Shown here piece after piece: positions 46,193-56,414 of a DNA stretch of 56,414 nucleotides (positions are counted from its first letter, which is position 1; every line of letters begins with the position of its first letter). The translations under genes and the position numbers were made by a program. The DNA comes from Legionella shakespearei DSM 23087 (GTDB lineage Bacteria > Pseudomonadota > Gammaproteobacteria > Legionellales > Legionellaceae): assembly GCF_000373765.1 (NCBI RefSeq), contig NZ_KB892390.1:1-56414 (forward strand), in the 5' to 3' direction. The notes below the pieces were generated by a model that did not search any database, was not told the origin of the DNA, and saw only the letters and a program-made list of their open reading frames with translations.

Positions 46193-47884
46193 TTACTTTG
46201 CTGTTGCTACCAGTTTTTTAACCGGCTTGTCATCAGAATATTTACGGGTAATGTACCATTGCTGCATGATGGACAGCGTATTGTTCACTATCCAGTACAA
46301 CACCAGGCCGGATGGGAAATTCCAAAACAAAGCAGTAAATAATATCGGTAAAAACATCATTATCTTGGCTTGCATAGGATCTGGTGGAGCAGGGTTTAAT
46401 TTTTGTTGAATCAACATGGTCGCACCCATGATTAAAGGCAACACATGGTATGGATCTGGAGATGCCAAATCTTTAATCCAGAATATAAACGGTGCTTGTC
46501 TTAATTCAACGCTTTCTAATAAAACCCAATAAAGAGCAATAAATACTGGAATCTGAATCACTATAGGCAAACAACCACCTAAAGGATTGACCTTTTCCTG
46601 CTTATAAAGTTCCATAGTGGCTTGGCTTATTTTCGCCTTATCATCACCATAGCGCTCTCTCAGGGCCTGTAATTTAGGTTGCAATTTACGCATACCAGCC
46701 ATTGATTTGTAACTGGTCGCTGACAAGCGATAAAAGGCAAGTTTAATGAGTACCGTCACTAAAACGATTGACCAACCCCAGTTACCAACAAAATTATAAA
46801 TAGCCTTCATTAAGGAAAATAACAAAGAAGACAGGAACCATAAGATTCCATAGTCTACGGTTAAATCCAGGGAAGGAGATATTTCTTTTAAAACACTGGT
46901 AATTTCAGGACCTATATACAATCTGGATCCAATTTCTTTTTGCTGTCCGGGTTCAACGGAAAGAGGCTGGCTCATTGCACCTACTGTGTAATCCCCCTGA
47001 TTAGCCAAAGTATAAAATTTATTGTCACTTGTCGCATCAGGAACCCAGGCACTGAGAAAATAATGTTGTTGCATGGCGATCCAGCCACCTTTTGCATCCA
47101 CATTAAGATTGGATTTACTCATATCGCTAAAGCTTACTTTTTGATAACGATGTACGCCAGGATTTGAATAGGATGCACCGGTGTAGGAACCTACATGAAA
47201 CACACTTGATTTATCCTCTTTAGGGGAGCTTCTCAGCAATTGTGTGTTTAAATATCCTTTCCAGGGAGTATCGCCATTATTTAATACTTTATAATTAACA
47301 TGGATTAAATAACTGCCCTTGGTAAAAATAAATTCTTTTTTAACATCTAACCCATCTGCATTTTTACCATCAAGAGTAACTATCAGTTGGTCTTGATTAG
47401 GTTCTAATTGATATTCCAGCTTGTCTGATGTAAATCCGAAGTTCAATGATTGAACAGATGGACCTTTAGCCACAACAAGACTGCTGTTTGCCACATAACG
47501 TTCTTTTGCATCATTTTGTAAAAGAGGGAATGGTTTGCCTTTATCTTCTACACTAAGGGGATAGTCAAGCAACAAGCCCGAAACAACATCACCTTGCTTC
47601 AAATCAATAGCGACATCCAGGACATCTGTTTTTACCTGGATTAATTGAGAAGGATTGGTAGCAACCATTTGCGACTGACCAGCATCAGTAGGTATGTTGG
47701 TCTCATCAGAGCCAGTATTTACAGGTGCTATATCAGGTAATAAATGCCCATCATTATTTAACTGGCTTACTGGTTGTTGTGCTATAGGTTGAGTAGCAGG
47801 ATAATCTGCCTGCCAATTATTCCATAGTGATAAACCAACCAGGGCAAGGGCTGTATATAATATAATGCGTCGTATATCCATCAA
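46193..47884 (-). CDS. yidC: Membrane protein insertase YidC
   Basis: 563 aa. Inserts and folds inner-membrane proteins with or without SecYEG. An N-terminal anchor helix ([17 protein letters not shown]) is followed by a large periplasmic beta domain (about 60-350). The insertase core follows ([66 protein letters not shown]) with a KLV-rich C-terminus. The usual five-helix gammaproteobacterial form. Start overlaps the yidD stop by four bases. Confidence 0.97.
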   Translation of the reverse strand: MMDIRRIILYTALALVGLSLWNNWQADYPATQPIAQQPVSQLNNDGHLLPDIAPVNTGSDETNIPTDAGQSQMVATNPSQLIQVKTDVLDVAIDLKQGDVVSGLLLDYPLSVEDKGKPFPLLQNDAKERYVANSSLVVAKGPSVQSLNFGFTSDKLEYQLEPNQDQLIVTLDGKNADGLDVKKEFIFTKGSYLIHVNYKVLNNGDTPWKGYLNTQLLRSSPKEDKSSVFHVGSYTGASYSNPGVHRYQKVSFSDMSKSNLNVDAKGGWIAMQQHYFLSAWVPDATSDNKFYTLANQGDYTVGAMSQPLSVEPGQQKEIGSRLYIGPEITSVLKEISPSLDLTVDYGILWFLSSLLFSLMKAIYNFVGNWGWSIVLVTVLIKLAFYRLSATSYKSMAGMRKLQPKLQALRERYGDDKAKISQATMELYKQEKVNPLGGCLPIVIQIPVFIALYWVLLESVELRQAPFIFWIKDLASPDPYHVLPLIMGATMLIQQKLNPAPPDPMQAKIMMFLPILFTALFWNFPSGLVLYWIVNNTLSIMQQWYITRKYSDDKPVKKLVATAK

Positions 47885-48129
47885 AGCTTCTCATCGTTAG
47901 GGAGTACGGGATCATAACCGCCACGCGACCATGGGTGGCAGCGTAACAATCTTTTTAAAGCCATCCATAAACCTTTGGCTATGCCATATTGTTTAATTGC
48001 ACTTTCAGCGTATTGTGAACAACTAGGATAATAGCGACAGCATGGTTTAATCAATGGGCTAATCAAATATTGATATATTTTTATTGGGAAGCAAGCTATT
48101 TCTCGAAGCATGAGGTTAATTTTTCCCAT
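47881..48129 (-). CDS. yidD: Membrane protein insertion efficiency factor YidD
   Basis: 82 aa. The family signature [19 protein letters not shown] contains the conserved cysteines, and [16 protein letters not shown] follows. It supports YidC in membrane insertion. It overlaps rnpA by 34 bases upstream and yidC by four bases downstream, suggesting coupled translation. The ATG at 48129 was preferred by family length. Confidence 0.93.
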   Translation of the reverse strand: MGKINLMLREIACFPIKIYQYLISPLIKPCCRYYPSCSQYAESAIKQYGIAKGLWMALKRLLRCHPWSRGGYDPVLPNDEKL

Positions 48130-48440
48130 GTTTTACTCAATTGGGTGGTTAGACCTGAATTTGTTTGCTTTGCTATACCTTGCCGAGCTAAAAAAATCAT
48201 GTCTACAGCAGGTAACTGCGCTTGCCGAAAACCTTCACGCATCAACCGCTTAATGCGGTTTCTGTCATGGGCTTTAGCTATCATTTTTTTTGATAACGCA
48301 AGCCCCAGACGCGCATGACCTAAGTTATTTTCTCTGAAAAGAAGAATAAATTCGGTTGTTACAATTTTTTTTGCTTGTTGGAACACAAGATCATATTCAA
48401 TTTTGGTCAATAATCGTTGTGTTTTTTTAAAAGCAAACAC
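48096..48440 (-). CDS. rnpA: Ribonuclease P protein component
   Basis: 114-aa basic protein that assists the RNase P RNA in 5' tRNA maturation. The RNR motif is recognisable in [16 protein letters not shown]. The start is GTG at 48440, directly after the rpmH stop. It is the second gene of the rpmH operon. Confidence 0.95.
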   Translation of the reverse strand: MFAFKKTQRLLTKIEYDLVFQQAKKIVTTEFILLFRENNLGHARLGLALSKKMIAKAHDRNRIKRLMREGFRQAQLPAVDMIFLARQGIAKQTNSGLTTQLSKTWEKLTSCFEK

Positions 48441-48575
48441 TTATGCAGATAAACGCTTACGTCCTTTGGCACGACGACGTTTAATAACTAATCGACCTGC
48501 ACGTGTAGCCATACGCTCACGAAAACCATGATCGCGTTTACGTTTTAAATTACTTGGTTGAAAGGTGCGTTTCAT
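48441..48575 (-). CDS. rpmH: Ribosomal protein bL34
   Basis: 44 aa, basic, [18 protein letters not shown] at the start and [13 protein letters not shown] at the end, the whole family pattern. A short gene that ORF filters miss. It leads the rpmH-rnpA-yidD-yidC-mnmE operon and starts 34 bases after the -10 box of its promoter. Confidence 0.98.
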   Translation of the reverse strand: MKRTFQPSNLKRKRDHGFRERMATRAGRLVIKRRRAKGRKRLSA

Positions 48576-48608
48576 GATGAACCTGTTTATAAATTTATGA
48601 GGCTGGCA

Positions 48609-48637
48609 ATGATAGTTAACTTTCTTTCTACTGTCAA
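48609..48637 (-). promoter_or_regulatory. Sigma-70 promoter of rpmH operon
   Basis: On the minus strand: TTGACA, a 17-base spacer, TATCAT, 33 bases before the rpmH start codon. A strong match with a perfect -35. Confidence 0.78.
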
Positions 48638-49510
48638 TTTAGATAGTTGATTATTTTTTGTTTAATTTTTTAAATGTGCTGGCTGAGTAATTATATTTAA
48701 ATATTTAAGATATTTATTTTTTATTTATTATTAGCTTTTAAAAGTCTGTTTATAATTTTAAATTAAATATTTAAATCAATAAGTTATATGTTTTGAAACG
48801 TGTATAAAACTCAGGTAGATCTCGTATTTTTATTGTTAATAAATTAATGCCTCTTTCTTTTTCTTCGTTTTATCCACTTTAATATATATGTGTTTTAAGG
48901 TGTTTATACACATCTTTTATTTTTGGTTTGATACCTTTCATTTGGTTTATTGCAAGACAAAAATGTTTTTAAAAATGGATAAATGGTTTTCGCTAATAAA
49001 TATAGTTTTATATATATTTAAAAACTTATTCTTATTATATGGTAAGCAAATGTCTGTTGATAAATTTATTTTTGTTTTATATATCAATAAGATATCTTGT
49101 TTTTAAAAGTGTTGGTAACTCGTCTTTTAAAGTGTGATTAGCTTGTTTGTATGTTTCTAAGTTTATTTGTGCTAGTGGTTATAATCATCTTATACCCGTG
49201 TTTTAATGCAAGTTATCCATAGCTTTTATTTTTCTGTCAGACCCTAATCTGACCAAAATGAATTGATCCCTTTTATTTTTTTGTGTGGATAACTTGGCGT
49301 TTCCTGGAAGCCTGAGTATAATCATCTGCCTTTTGAATGGTAAAAGATTGTTCTGTCTTGTTTTGTTGTAAATTTTTACATTTATTTATTCTTAATTAAT
49401 TCTATACAATTATCTTGCTGTCCAGGTGCTTTCAATGGCACTATTTATAGCCGTGGATAATTAGTTGTAACAATCTTTTTTCCACCCTTAGTTATATGAG
49501 GAGTTTTGTT
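48638..49510. other. Probable replication origin (oriC) and dnaA promoter region
   Basis: An AT-rich 870-base gap between the rpmH promoter and dnaA. DnaA-box matches (TTATCCACA consensus): 49284-49292 perfect (minus strand), 49452-49460 TTATCCACG (minus), 48870-48878 TTATCCACT (plus), 48904-48912 TTATACACA (plus), 49213-49221 TTATCCATA (plus), 48799-48807 TTATACACG (minus). Long T-rich runs are candidates for the unwinding region. The only longer frame (48888-49106) is compositionally AT noise. The rpmH/dnaA junction is a classic bacterial origin location. I cannot map the exact origin from sequence alone. Confidence 0.75.
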
Positions 49511-50872
49511 GTGTCAGCAACTGTTTGGCAAAAATGTCTGGGTTTGTTGCAAGATGAATATTCTGCTCAACAATTCAATACCTGGTTGCGTCCTTTACAG
49601 GCTCATACTGATGAGCGGCGTTTGGTTTTATTAGCCCCTAATCGTTTCGTTGTCGATTGGGTTAAAAAGCATTTTTTCACTCGAATAGAGGAACTGATCA
49701 ACCAATTTTGTGGTGATGATATTCAGTCTGTATCTATAGAAATTGGTACAAAGGCTATTGAATCTGTTCCTGCGACTGTTGAGTCTCCAACGTCTGTTTC
49801 GAGTCCTGCTGCCAGTAGTAAAGTTGTAAACAAAAAAACTGTTGATTATAAAAGCAGCCATCTGAATAAGAAATTTATATTTGATAGCTTTGTTGAAGGA
49901 AATTCAAACCAGTTAGCACGGGCTGCCTCCATGCAAGTGGCTGAGCGTCCAGGCGATGCTTACAACCCGCTCTTTATTTATGGCGGCGTAGGCTTGGGTA
50001 AAACGCATTTAATGCATGCGATTGGAAACAATATACTTAAAAATAATCCTGAAGCGAAAGTACTTTATTTACATTCAGAACGATTTGTTGCGGATATGGT
50101 TAAAGCCTTGCAAACTAACTCTATAAATGAATTTAAACGTTTTTATCGTTCTTTAAATGCCTTATTGATTGATGATATTCAGTTTTTTGCTGGAAAGGAT
50201 CGTTCTCAAGAAGAGTTCTTTCATACATTCAATGCCTTACTTGAAGGACAGCAACAAATCATTCTTACCAGTGATCGCTATCCTAAAGAAATTGAAGGGA
50301 TGGAAGAGCGGCTTAAATCCCGTTTTGGCTGGGGATTAACTGTAGCAGTAGAGCCACCAGAGTTAGAAACACGCGTTGCCATTCTTATCAGTAAAGCAGA
50401 GCAATCCAATATTGAATTACCTTATGAAGTAGCTTTCTTCATTGCGAAACGTATTCGTTCTAATGTGAGAGAACTTGAAGGAGCATTACGTCGTGTTATA
50501 GCTAATGCCCATTTCACGGGTAAGCCCATTACTATTGAATTTGTTCATGAAGCATTGCGTGATCTTTTGGCTTTGCAGGATAAACTGGTTACTATAGAAA
50601 ATATTCAGAAAACGGTTGCTGAATATTATAAAGTGAAGGTAGCGGATATTTTATCCAAGCGCCGTAGTCGCTCTATTGCCAGACCTCGCCAAATGGCTAT
50701 GGCCTTAAGTAAGGAACTTACCAATCACAGTTTACCTGAAATTGGAGACCATTTTGGTGGTCGGGATCATACCACGGTGATTCATGCATGCCGCAAGGTT
50801 AAAGAATTAGTACAGGATGATAGTGATTTTGCTGAAGATTATAAGAACTTAATGCGAATTTTGTCTTCTTAA
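49511..50872 (+). CDS. dnaA: Chromosomal replication initiator DnaA
   Basis: 453 aa when started at the GTG at 49511, which follows GAGGAG with a seven-base spacing and gives [12 protein letters not shown], homologous to the known Legionella N-terminus. An ATG 15 bases upstream lies inside the ribosome site region. N-terminal oligomerisation domain (1-90), a variable linker rich in serine, threonine and valine (95-120), the AAA+ core with GGVGLGKTH (157-165), DDIQF and R-finger region, and the C-terminal DnaA-box reader with [11 protein letters not shown] (about 416-426). DnaN follows after 13 bases in the same operon. Confidence 0.97.
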   Translation: MSATVWQKCLGLLQDEYSAQQFNTWLRPLQAHTDERRLVLLAPNRFVVDWVKKHFFTRIEELINQFCGDDIQSVSIEIGTKAIESVPATVESPTSVSSPAASSKVVNKKTVDYKSSHLNKKFIFDSFVEGNSNQLARAASMQVAERPGDAYNPLFIYGGVGLGKTHLMHAIGNNILKNNPEAKVLYLHSERFVADMVKALQTNSINEFKRFYRSLNALLIDDIQFFAGKDRSQEEFFHTFNALLEGQQQIILTSDRYPKEIEGMEERLKSRFGWGLTVAVEPPELETRVAILISKAEQSNIELPYEVAFFIAKRIRSNVRELEGALRRVIANAHFTGKPITIEFVHEALRDLLALQDKLVTIENIQKTVAEYYKVKVADILSKRRSRSIARPRQMAMALSKELTNHSLPEIGDHFGGRDHTTVIHACRKVKELVQDDSDFAEDYKNLMRILSS

Positions 50873-50885
50873 TTAGGAGTTTGTC

Positions 50886-51989
50886 TTGTTTGAGTTAGCC
50901 ATAAAAAAGGAAGATTTAATTGCTCCTTTACTTACTGTTGCTGGTGCTGTTGATAAAAAACAGTCCCTGGCAATCTTGTCTAATTTTTTATTGAAATTAG
51001 CCGATGGACTATTGTTTATTACAGCGACTGATCTGGAAATAGAAATTTCTGCTCAGGTAGCTTGCGAATCAACTCAAACCTCTGGAAGTATCACTGTTCC
51101 TGCTAAAAAATTTATTGATATTATTCGTTCTCTTGATGACAATACCAGCCCTAATATAGTCTTTGATAAAGGTATAGTTACCATAAAACAAGGACGAAGC
51201 TCTTTTAAACTCACCACGTTACCGGCTGAAAATTATCCTTTGAGTGAAGATGAGTGCAATGATGTGGAACTGAGCATTCCAAGATTGGTTCTATTGCAAT
51301 TGCTGCAATCTACTCATTTTGCCATGTCTCAGCAAGATGTTCGTGTCTTTCTTAATGGTTTGTTTCTTGAGTTTGAACCTAATCTTATTTCAGCAGTTGC
51401 TACTGATGGTCATAGAATGGCTATTTCGCGCTATTCCTGTGACAACACCAGTCAAAATAAACTTTTGTTGCCTAAAAAGGGAGTTCAGGAACTGTTAAGG
51501 CTGCTCAATTGCATTAATGATGAACATGTGTTGCTTGCCGCGGGTAAATCTCATTTCAAATTAATCAGTAGTCAGTTTGTTTTTCTTTCAAAATTAATTG
51601 AAGCGCGTTTTCCCCCTTATGCAAAAGCAATTCCCAGAGAACAGGATAAGCAAATCACTATTGATTGTGCTACTTTTAAGCGCTCTTTAGCCAGAATTGT
51701 TATTTTAGCCCATGAAAAGTCCAAAGCGGTCATGTTGCATTTGCAGCCCGATCAATTGACTTTAATTGCTAATAATAACGAGCAGGAAGAAGCCGTGGAA
51801 ACCTTGGTTGCTGAAACTCAGGGAGACGAATTGAAAATTGGTTTAAATGCCACTTATTTGCTGGATGTATTAAATCATTTTGGTGATGGTCAGATAAGAT
51901 TGTCAATGTCGACTACTGACAGTAGTATCCTTATTGAATCTTTGAATAATGAGAATTACCAGTACATTATTATGCCCATGAAGATCTAA
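50886..51989 (+). CDS. dnaN: DNA polymerase III beta subunit (sliding clamp)
   Basis: 367 aa, starting with TTG at 50886 behind AGGAG with proper spacing. Three repeated clamp domains. Conserved segments are VAGAVDKKQSLAILSNFLLK, VATDGHRMAISR and the C-terminal YQYIIMPMKI. It encircles DNA and tethers polymerases. It lies in the conserved dnaA-dnaN-recF order. Confidence 0.97.
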   Translation: MFELAIKKEDLIAPLLTVAGAVDKKQSLAILSNFLLKLADGLLFITATDLEIEISAQVACESTQTSGSITVPAKKFIDIIRSLDDNTSPNIVFDKGIVTIKQGRSSFKLTTLPAENYPLSEDECNDVELSIPRLVLLQLLQSTHFAMSQQDVRVFLNGLFLEFEPNLISAVATDGHRMAISRYSCDNTSQNKLLLPKKGVQELLRLLNCINDEHVLLAAGKSHFKLISSQFVFLSKLIEARFPPYAKAIPREQDKQITIDCATFKRSLARIVILAHEKSKAVMLHLQPDQLTLIANNNEQEEAVETLVAETQGDELKIGLNATYLLDVLNHFGDGQIRLSMSTTDSSILIESLNNENYQYIIMPMKI

Positions 51990-52097
51990 TTTTAATTGTT
52001 TATTTTGATATTTAATTTTGTATGTGGGTGCTTTTTGAGCCAATTTGGTTTTTAAGTGCTCGATTGCTATTCTATCTTATCATCTCAAGTGGCAGCT

Positions 52098-53162
52098 ATG
52101 ATTTTATCCGATTTAAAAATTCATCATTTGAGGAATATAGCTTTCGCGCAATTATCTCTGCACCCCAGATTTAATTTTATTATCGGTACCAACGGTAGCG
52201 GTAAAACGTCTGTTCTTGAAGCTATTTATTTATTAAGTTGCGGTCATTCATTTCGATCTCGTGAGATTAGTCCTATTGTTTCCCATGATCAGGATACATT
52301 GACTGTTTTTGCCAGATCCCTGTCGCAAAAAACGATTAGTATTCAAAAGTCATCTTCTAGTCCAACTCAAATACGATTAGATAATTTACCTTGTTCTACC
52401 ACAAGCCAATTGGCTTATGCCCTACCTTGCCAAATTTTTTATTCAGATATTTTCCAGATTATAGATGCAGGTCCATCCATTCGTAGAAGTGTTCTTGATT
52501 GGGGATTGTTTCACGTGAAACCTGAGTATCTTGTTCTTTGGAAAGAATACAAAAGAGTACTTAAGCAGAGAAACGCATTACTCAAAACAAACTCACCTTA
52601 TTCGCACTTTATTCCTTGGGATAAGCAACTGTGTGAATTGGCAACACAGTTGGATTATTTACGTGAAGAGTATTTTAAATGCTGGAAAGAAGAATTTTAC
52701 AAGGTATTAAGCCAATTGTCTGAAATTAGCTGTGCTATAGAATACTTTAAAGGTTGGGATAAGCGTAATACCGGAAAGGATCTGCTAAAAATTCTGGAAG
52801 ATTCATTTCCGAGTGATAAGCAAAAGCAATACACACAGTATGGTTCTCATCAGGCTGATATATACATAGAGAGTAATGAAAATAAAGCAAAAAATATCTT
52901 ATCTCGCGGACAGCAAAAAATAATTTTGATCGCATTAAAATTAGCACAGGGCAATTTGCTAAGCAGTAATTGTCTGTATCTTTTTGATGATTTATCCGCA
53001 GAACTGGATAACATCCATCTTAAGAAGCTACTCAACTATTTAATGCAACACAAAGGCCAATATGTGATTACCAGCATTAACCCTATAAATGAAGATGATT
53101 ATGATCTTAATAAAGCATTTACCTTATTTAACATACACGACGGGATTGTGAGTCAAGAATGA
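52098..53162 (+). CDS. recF: DNA replication and repair protein RecF
   Basis: 354 aa from the ATG at 52098; a GTG 42 bases upstream gives an unrelated extension. The Walker A loop GTNGSGKTS lies at residues 30-38; the ABC signature LSRGQQKI and Walker B YLFDDLSAELD follow. RecF loads RecA on gaps with RecO and RecR. A parS-like site (52507-52522) lies within the coding region. Confidence 0.96.
   Translation: MILSDLKIHHLRNIAFAQLSLHPRFNFIIGTNGSGKTSVLEAIYLLSCGHSFRSREISPIVSHDQDTLTVFARSLSQKTISIQKSSSSPTQIRLDNLPCSTTSQLAYALPCQIFYSDIFQIIDAGPSIRRSVLDWGLFHVKPEYLVLWKEYKRVLKQRNALLKTNSPYSHFIPWDKQLCELATQLDYLREEYFKCWKEEFYKVLSQLSEISCAIEYFKGWDKRNTGKDLLKILEDSFPSDKQKQYTQYGSHQADIYIESNENKAKNILSRGQQKIILIALKLAQGNLLSSNCLYLFDDLSAELDNIHLKKLLNYLMQHKGQYVITSINPINEDDYDLNKAFTLFNIHDGIVSQE
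52507..52522. other. parS-like ParB binding site inside recF
   Basis: TGTTTCACGTGAAACC. It matches the 16-base consensus TGTTTCACGTGAAACA at 15 positions, with the entire 14-base palindrome intact. About 3 kb right of the dnaA start. Confidence 0.85.
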
Positions 53163-53188
53163 TTCAAAAATGAGTATATTAAAAAACT

Positions 53189-53563
53189 GTAGCCTTGATG
53201 TAGCGACAGCGCTGAGTGATCCTCTCATATTGAGTACCCCTCAGAACTATGCAGGATCGCCTTCCCCTCTCCGGGGGAAGGTGCCCGACAGGGCGGATGG
53301 GGGGATCAAAAAAGGAGTTTCTATCAAATAGACCATTTTGTTTTAGAGCTTTCTACCTTAAATGAGTTCTCTTTTTGATCCCCCCACCCGCCCTGTCGGG
53401 CACCCTCCCCCGGAGGTGGAGGGGCTACTTGCGCTGATCATCCTGCTTATTTGCATCTTTTTACAGGTTAAAATTATGAGAGGATCACTCAGAGCGACAG
53501 CGTAATCAAGGTTTTCTGACGTGGCTTCTTGGCCTTGCTGCATGAAAACCTTGATTACGCTGT
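53189..53563. repeat. Family H repeat interrupted by a G element
   Basis: The left part is GTAGCCTTGATGTAGCGACA(GCG) at 53189-53211. The right part at 53493-53563 continues AGCGACAGCGTAATCAAGGT and then a second hairpin AAGGTTTTC...GAAAACCTT. Compare the intact copy at 17335. Confidence 0.8.
53212..53492. mobile_element. 281-base MITE-like G element with TIR and target duplication
   Basis: The ends are CTGAGTGATCCTCTCATA and its complement. Inside is a second large inverted repeat made of TTCCCCTCTCCGGGGGAAGG-like and TGCCCGACAGGGCGG-like segments, with an AT-rich centre. The flanking AGCGACAGCG occurs on both sides (53202-53211 and 53493-53502), a 10-base target duplication. No coding capacity. 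Confidence 0.88.
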
Positions 53564-53567
53564 AAAA

Positions 53568-53583
53568 TGTTTCACGTGAAACA
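53568..53583. other. parS site, perfect consensus
   Basis: TGTTTCACGTGAAACA, identical to the universal ParB-binding sequence, 145 bases before gyrB and 4 kb right of the dnaA start. Confidence 0.93.
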
Positions 53584-53619
53584 AATAAATCGAAGTAAAA
53601 CATGCTGAATATGCTGTAA

Positions 53620-56130
<2,511 letters not shown>

Positions 56131-56137
56131 CCTAAAA

Positions 56138-56175
56138 TACGCAATTATCTTGTCGGATAATTGCGTACTTTTCCT
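56138..56175 (+). terminator. Rho-independent terminator of gyrB
   Basis: A perfect 12-base stem, TACGCAATTATC / GATAATTGCGTA, with a six-base loop, followed by CTTTTCC, eight bases after the gyrB stop. Confidence 0.8.
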
Positions 56176-56188
56176 GATTAAATAAAGC

Positions 56189-56255
56189 CGTAGCCCGGTC
56201 TGCTTGCGCCGGCATCGTTCCATTTCGATCCCGGCTGCAAGCAGACCGGGCTACG
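56189..56255. repeat. Family A palindromic repeat
   Basis: CGTAGCCCGGTCTGCTTGC on the left and the complementary GCAAGCAGACCGGGCTACG on the right. The loop GCATCGTTCCATTTCGATC differs from other copies. Confidence 0.87.
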
Positions 56256-56292
56256 GCATTGTGCTACATCCAAAACTCGTTCCTCACTAACA

Positions 56293-56404
56293 GATCCTCG
56301 TCGTCCTGAGCGCGTCTTTTTGCGCGAAGGATCTCCTGAAAGCGGCATAGTGCCAATATTTGGAGATCCTTCGCGCAAAAAGACGCGCTCAGGACGACGT
56401 AGAT
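56293..56404. repeat. Family C long palindromic repeat
   Basis: GATCCTCGTCGTCCTGAGCG to CGCTCAGGACGACGTAGATC with GTCTTTTTGCGCGAAGGATC in the stem. Complete copy at the right edge of the window. Confidence 0.88.
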
Positions 56405-56414
56405 CGGGGAATGG

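Noticed and set aside
48888..49106. 72-aa frame in the rpmH-dnaA gap
   Set aside because: Composition reflects AT-rich DNA (F, I, Y, K, L); no good start region; lies in the probable origin.

Overview
The window looks like a Legionella chromosome, either L. pneumophila or a close relative, across the replication origin. It has moderate-to-low G+C, a Legionella-type major outer membrane protein, a MavQ-like phosphoinositide kinase effector, a LegP-like astacin protease, and the order rpmH-rnpA-yidD-yidC-mnmE / AT-rich gap / dnaA-dnaN-recF-gyrB. From memory, the DnaA protein is close to L. pneumophila DnaA but not identical, so I do not fix the species.

Layout. 1-14 kb: a partial porin gene, a MotY-like protein, pyrC, rnt, a peroxiredoxin and monothiol glutaredoxin pair, Fe-superoxide dismutase, an aminotransferase, an ankyrin protein, a glycerophosphodiesterase, malic enzyme, a Sua5-type tRNA modification enzyme, tRNA-Leu(CAG) and phosphatidylserine decarboxylase. 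14-24 kb: an accessory block with a MavQ-like PI kinase, a large unrecognised protein, an exported M4 metalloprotease and an unrecognised protein with kinase-like signatures, followed by a Rossmann/DUF2520 protein. 24.6-34.5 kb: parC and the complete ATP synthase operon (atpIBEFHAGDC), read leftward. 34.5-40 kb: the conserved cell-envelope and replication-control block dolP-like/diaA/yraN/lpoA with divergent rsmI. 40-44.4 kb: an alkane monooxygenase-like desaturase, a LegP-like astacin, and a multi-membrane-segment effector candidate. 44.8-48.6 kb: mnmE, yidC, yidD, rnpA and rpmH in one leftward operon with a clear promoter. 48.6-49.5 kb: an AT-rich probable oriC with several DnaA boxes. 49.5-56.1 kb: dnaA, dnaN, recF and gyrB read rightward.

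The most striking non-coding content is a dense set of GC-rich palindromic interspersed repeats. There are at least seven recognisable families, named A-I here with some letters grouped, and no transposase gene in the window. Two elements have terminal inverted repeats and flanking direct repeats. In one of them the empty site can be seen in a second copy of the repeat that was invaded. Many gaps longer than about 120 bp contain such elements, often just downstream of genes. The element after rnt even supplies the stop codon of that gene.

Two parS-like ParB sites lie 3-4 kb right of dnaA, one of them inside recF. A one-mismatch third site lies about 25 kb to the left. Together with oriC, diaA and an isolated perfect DnaA box upstream of parC, they make this a replication and segregation hub interrupted by effector-like cargo.
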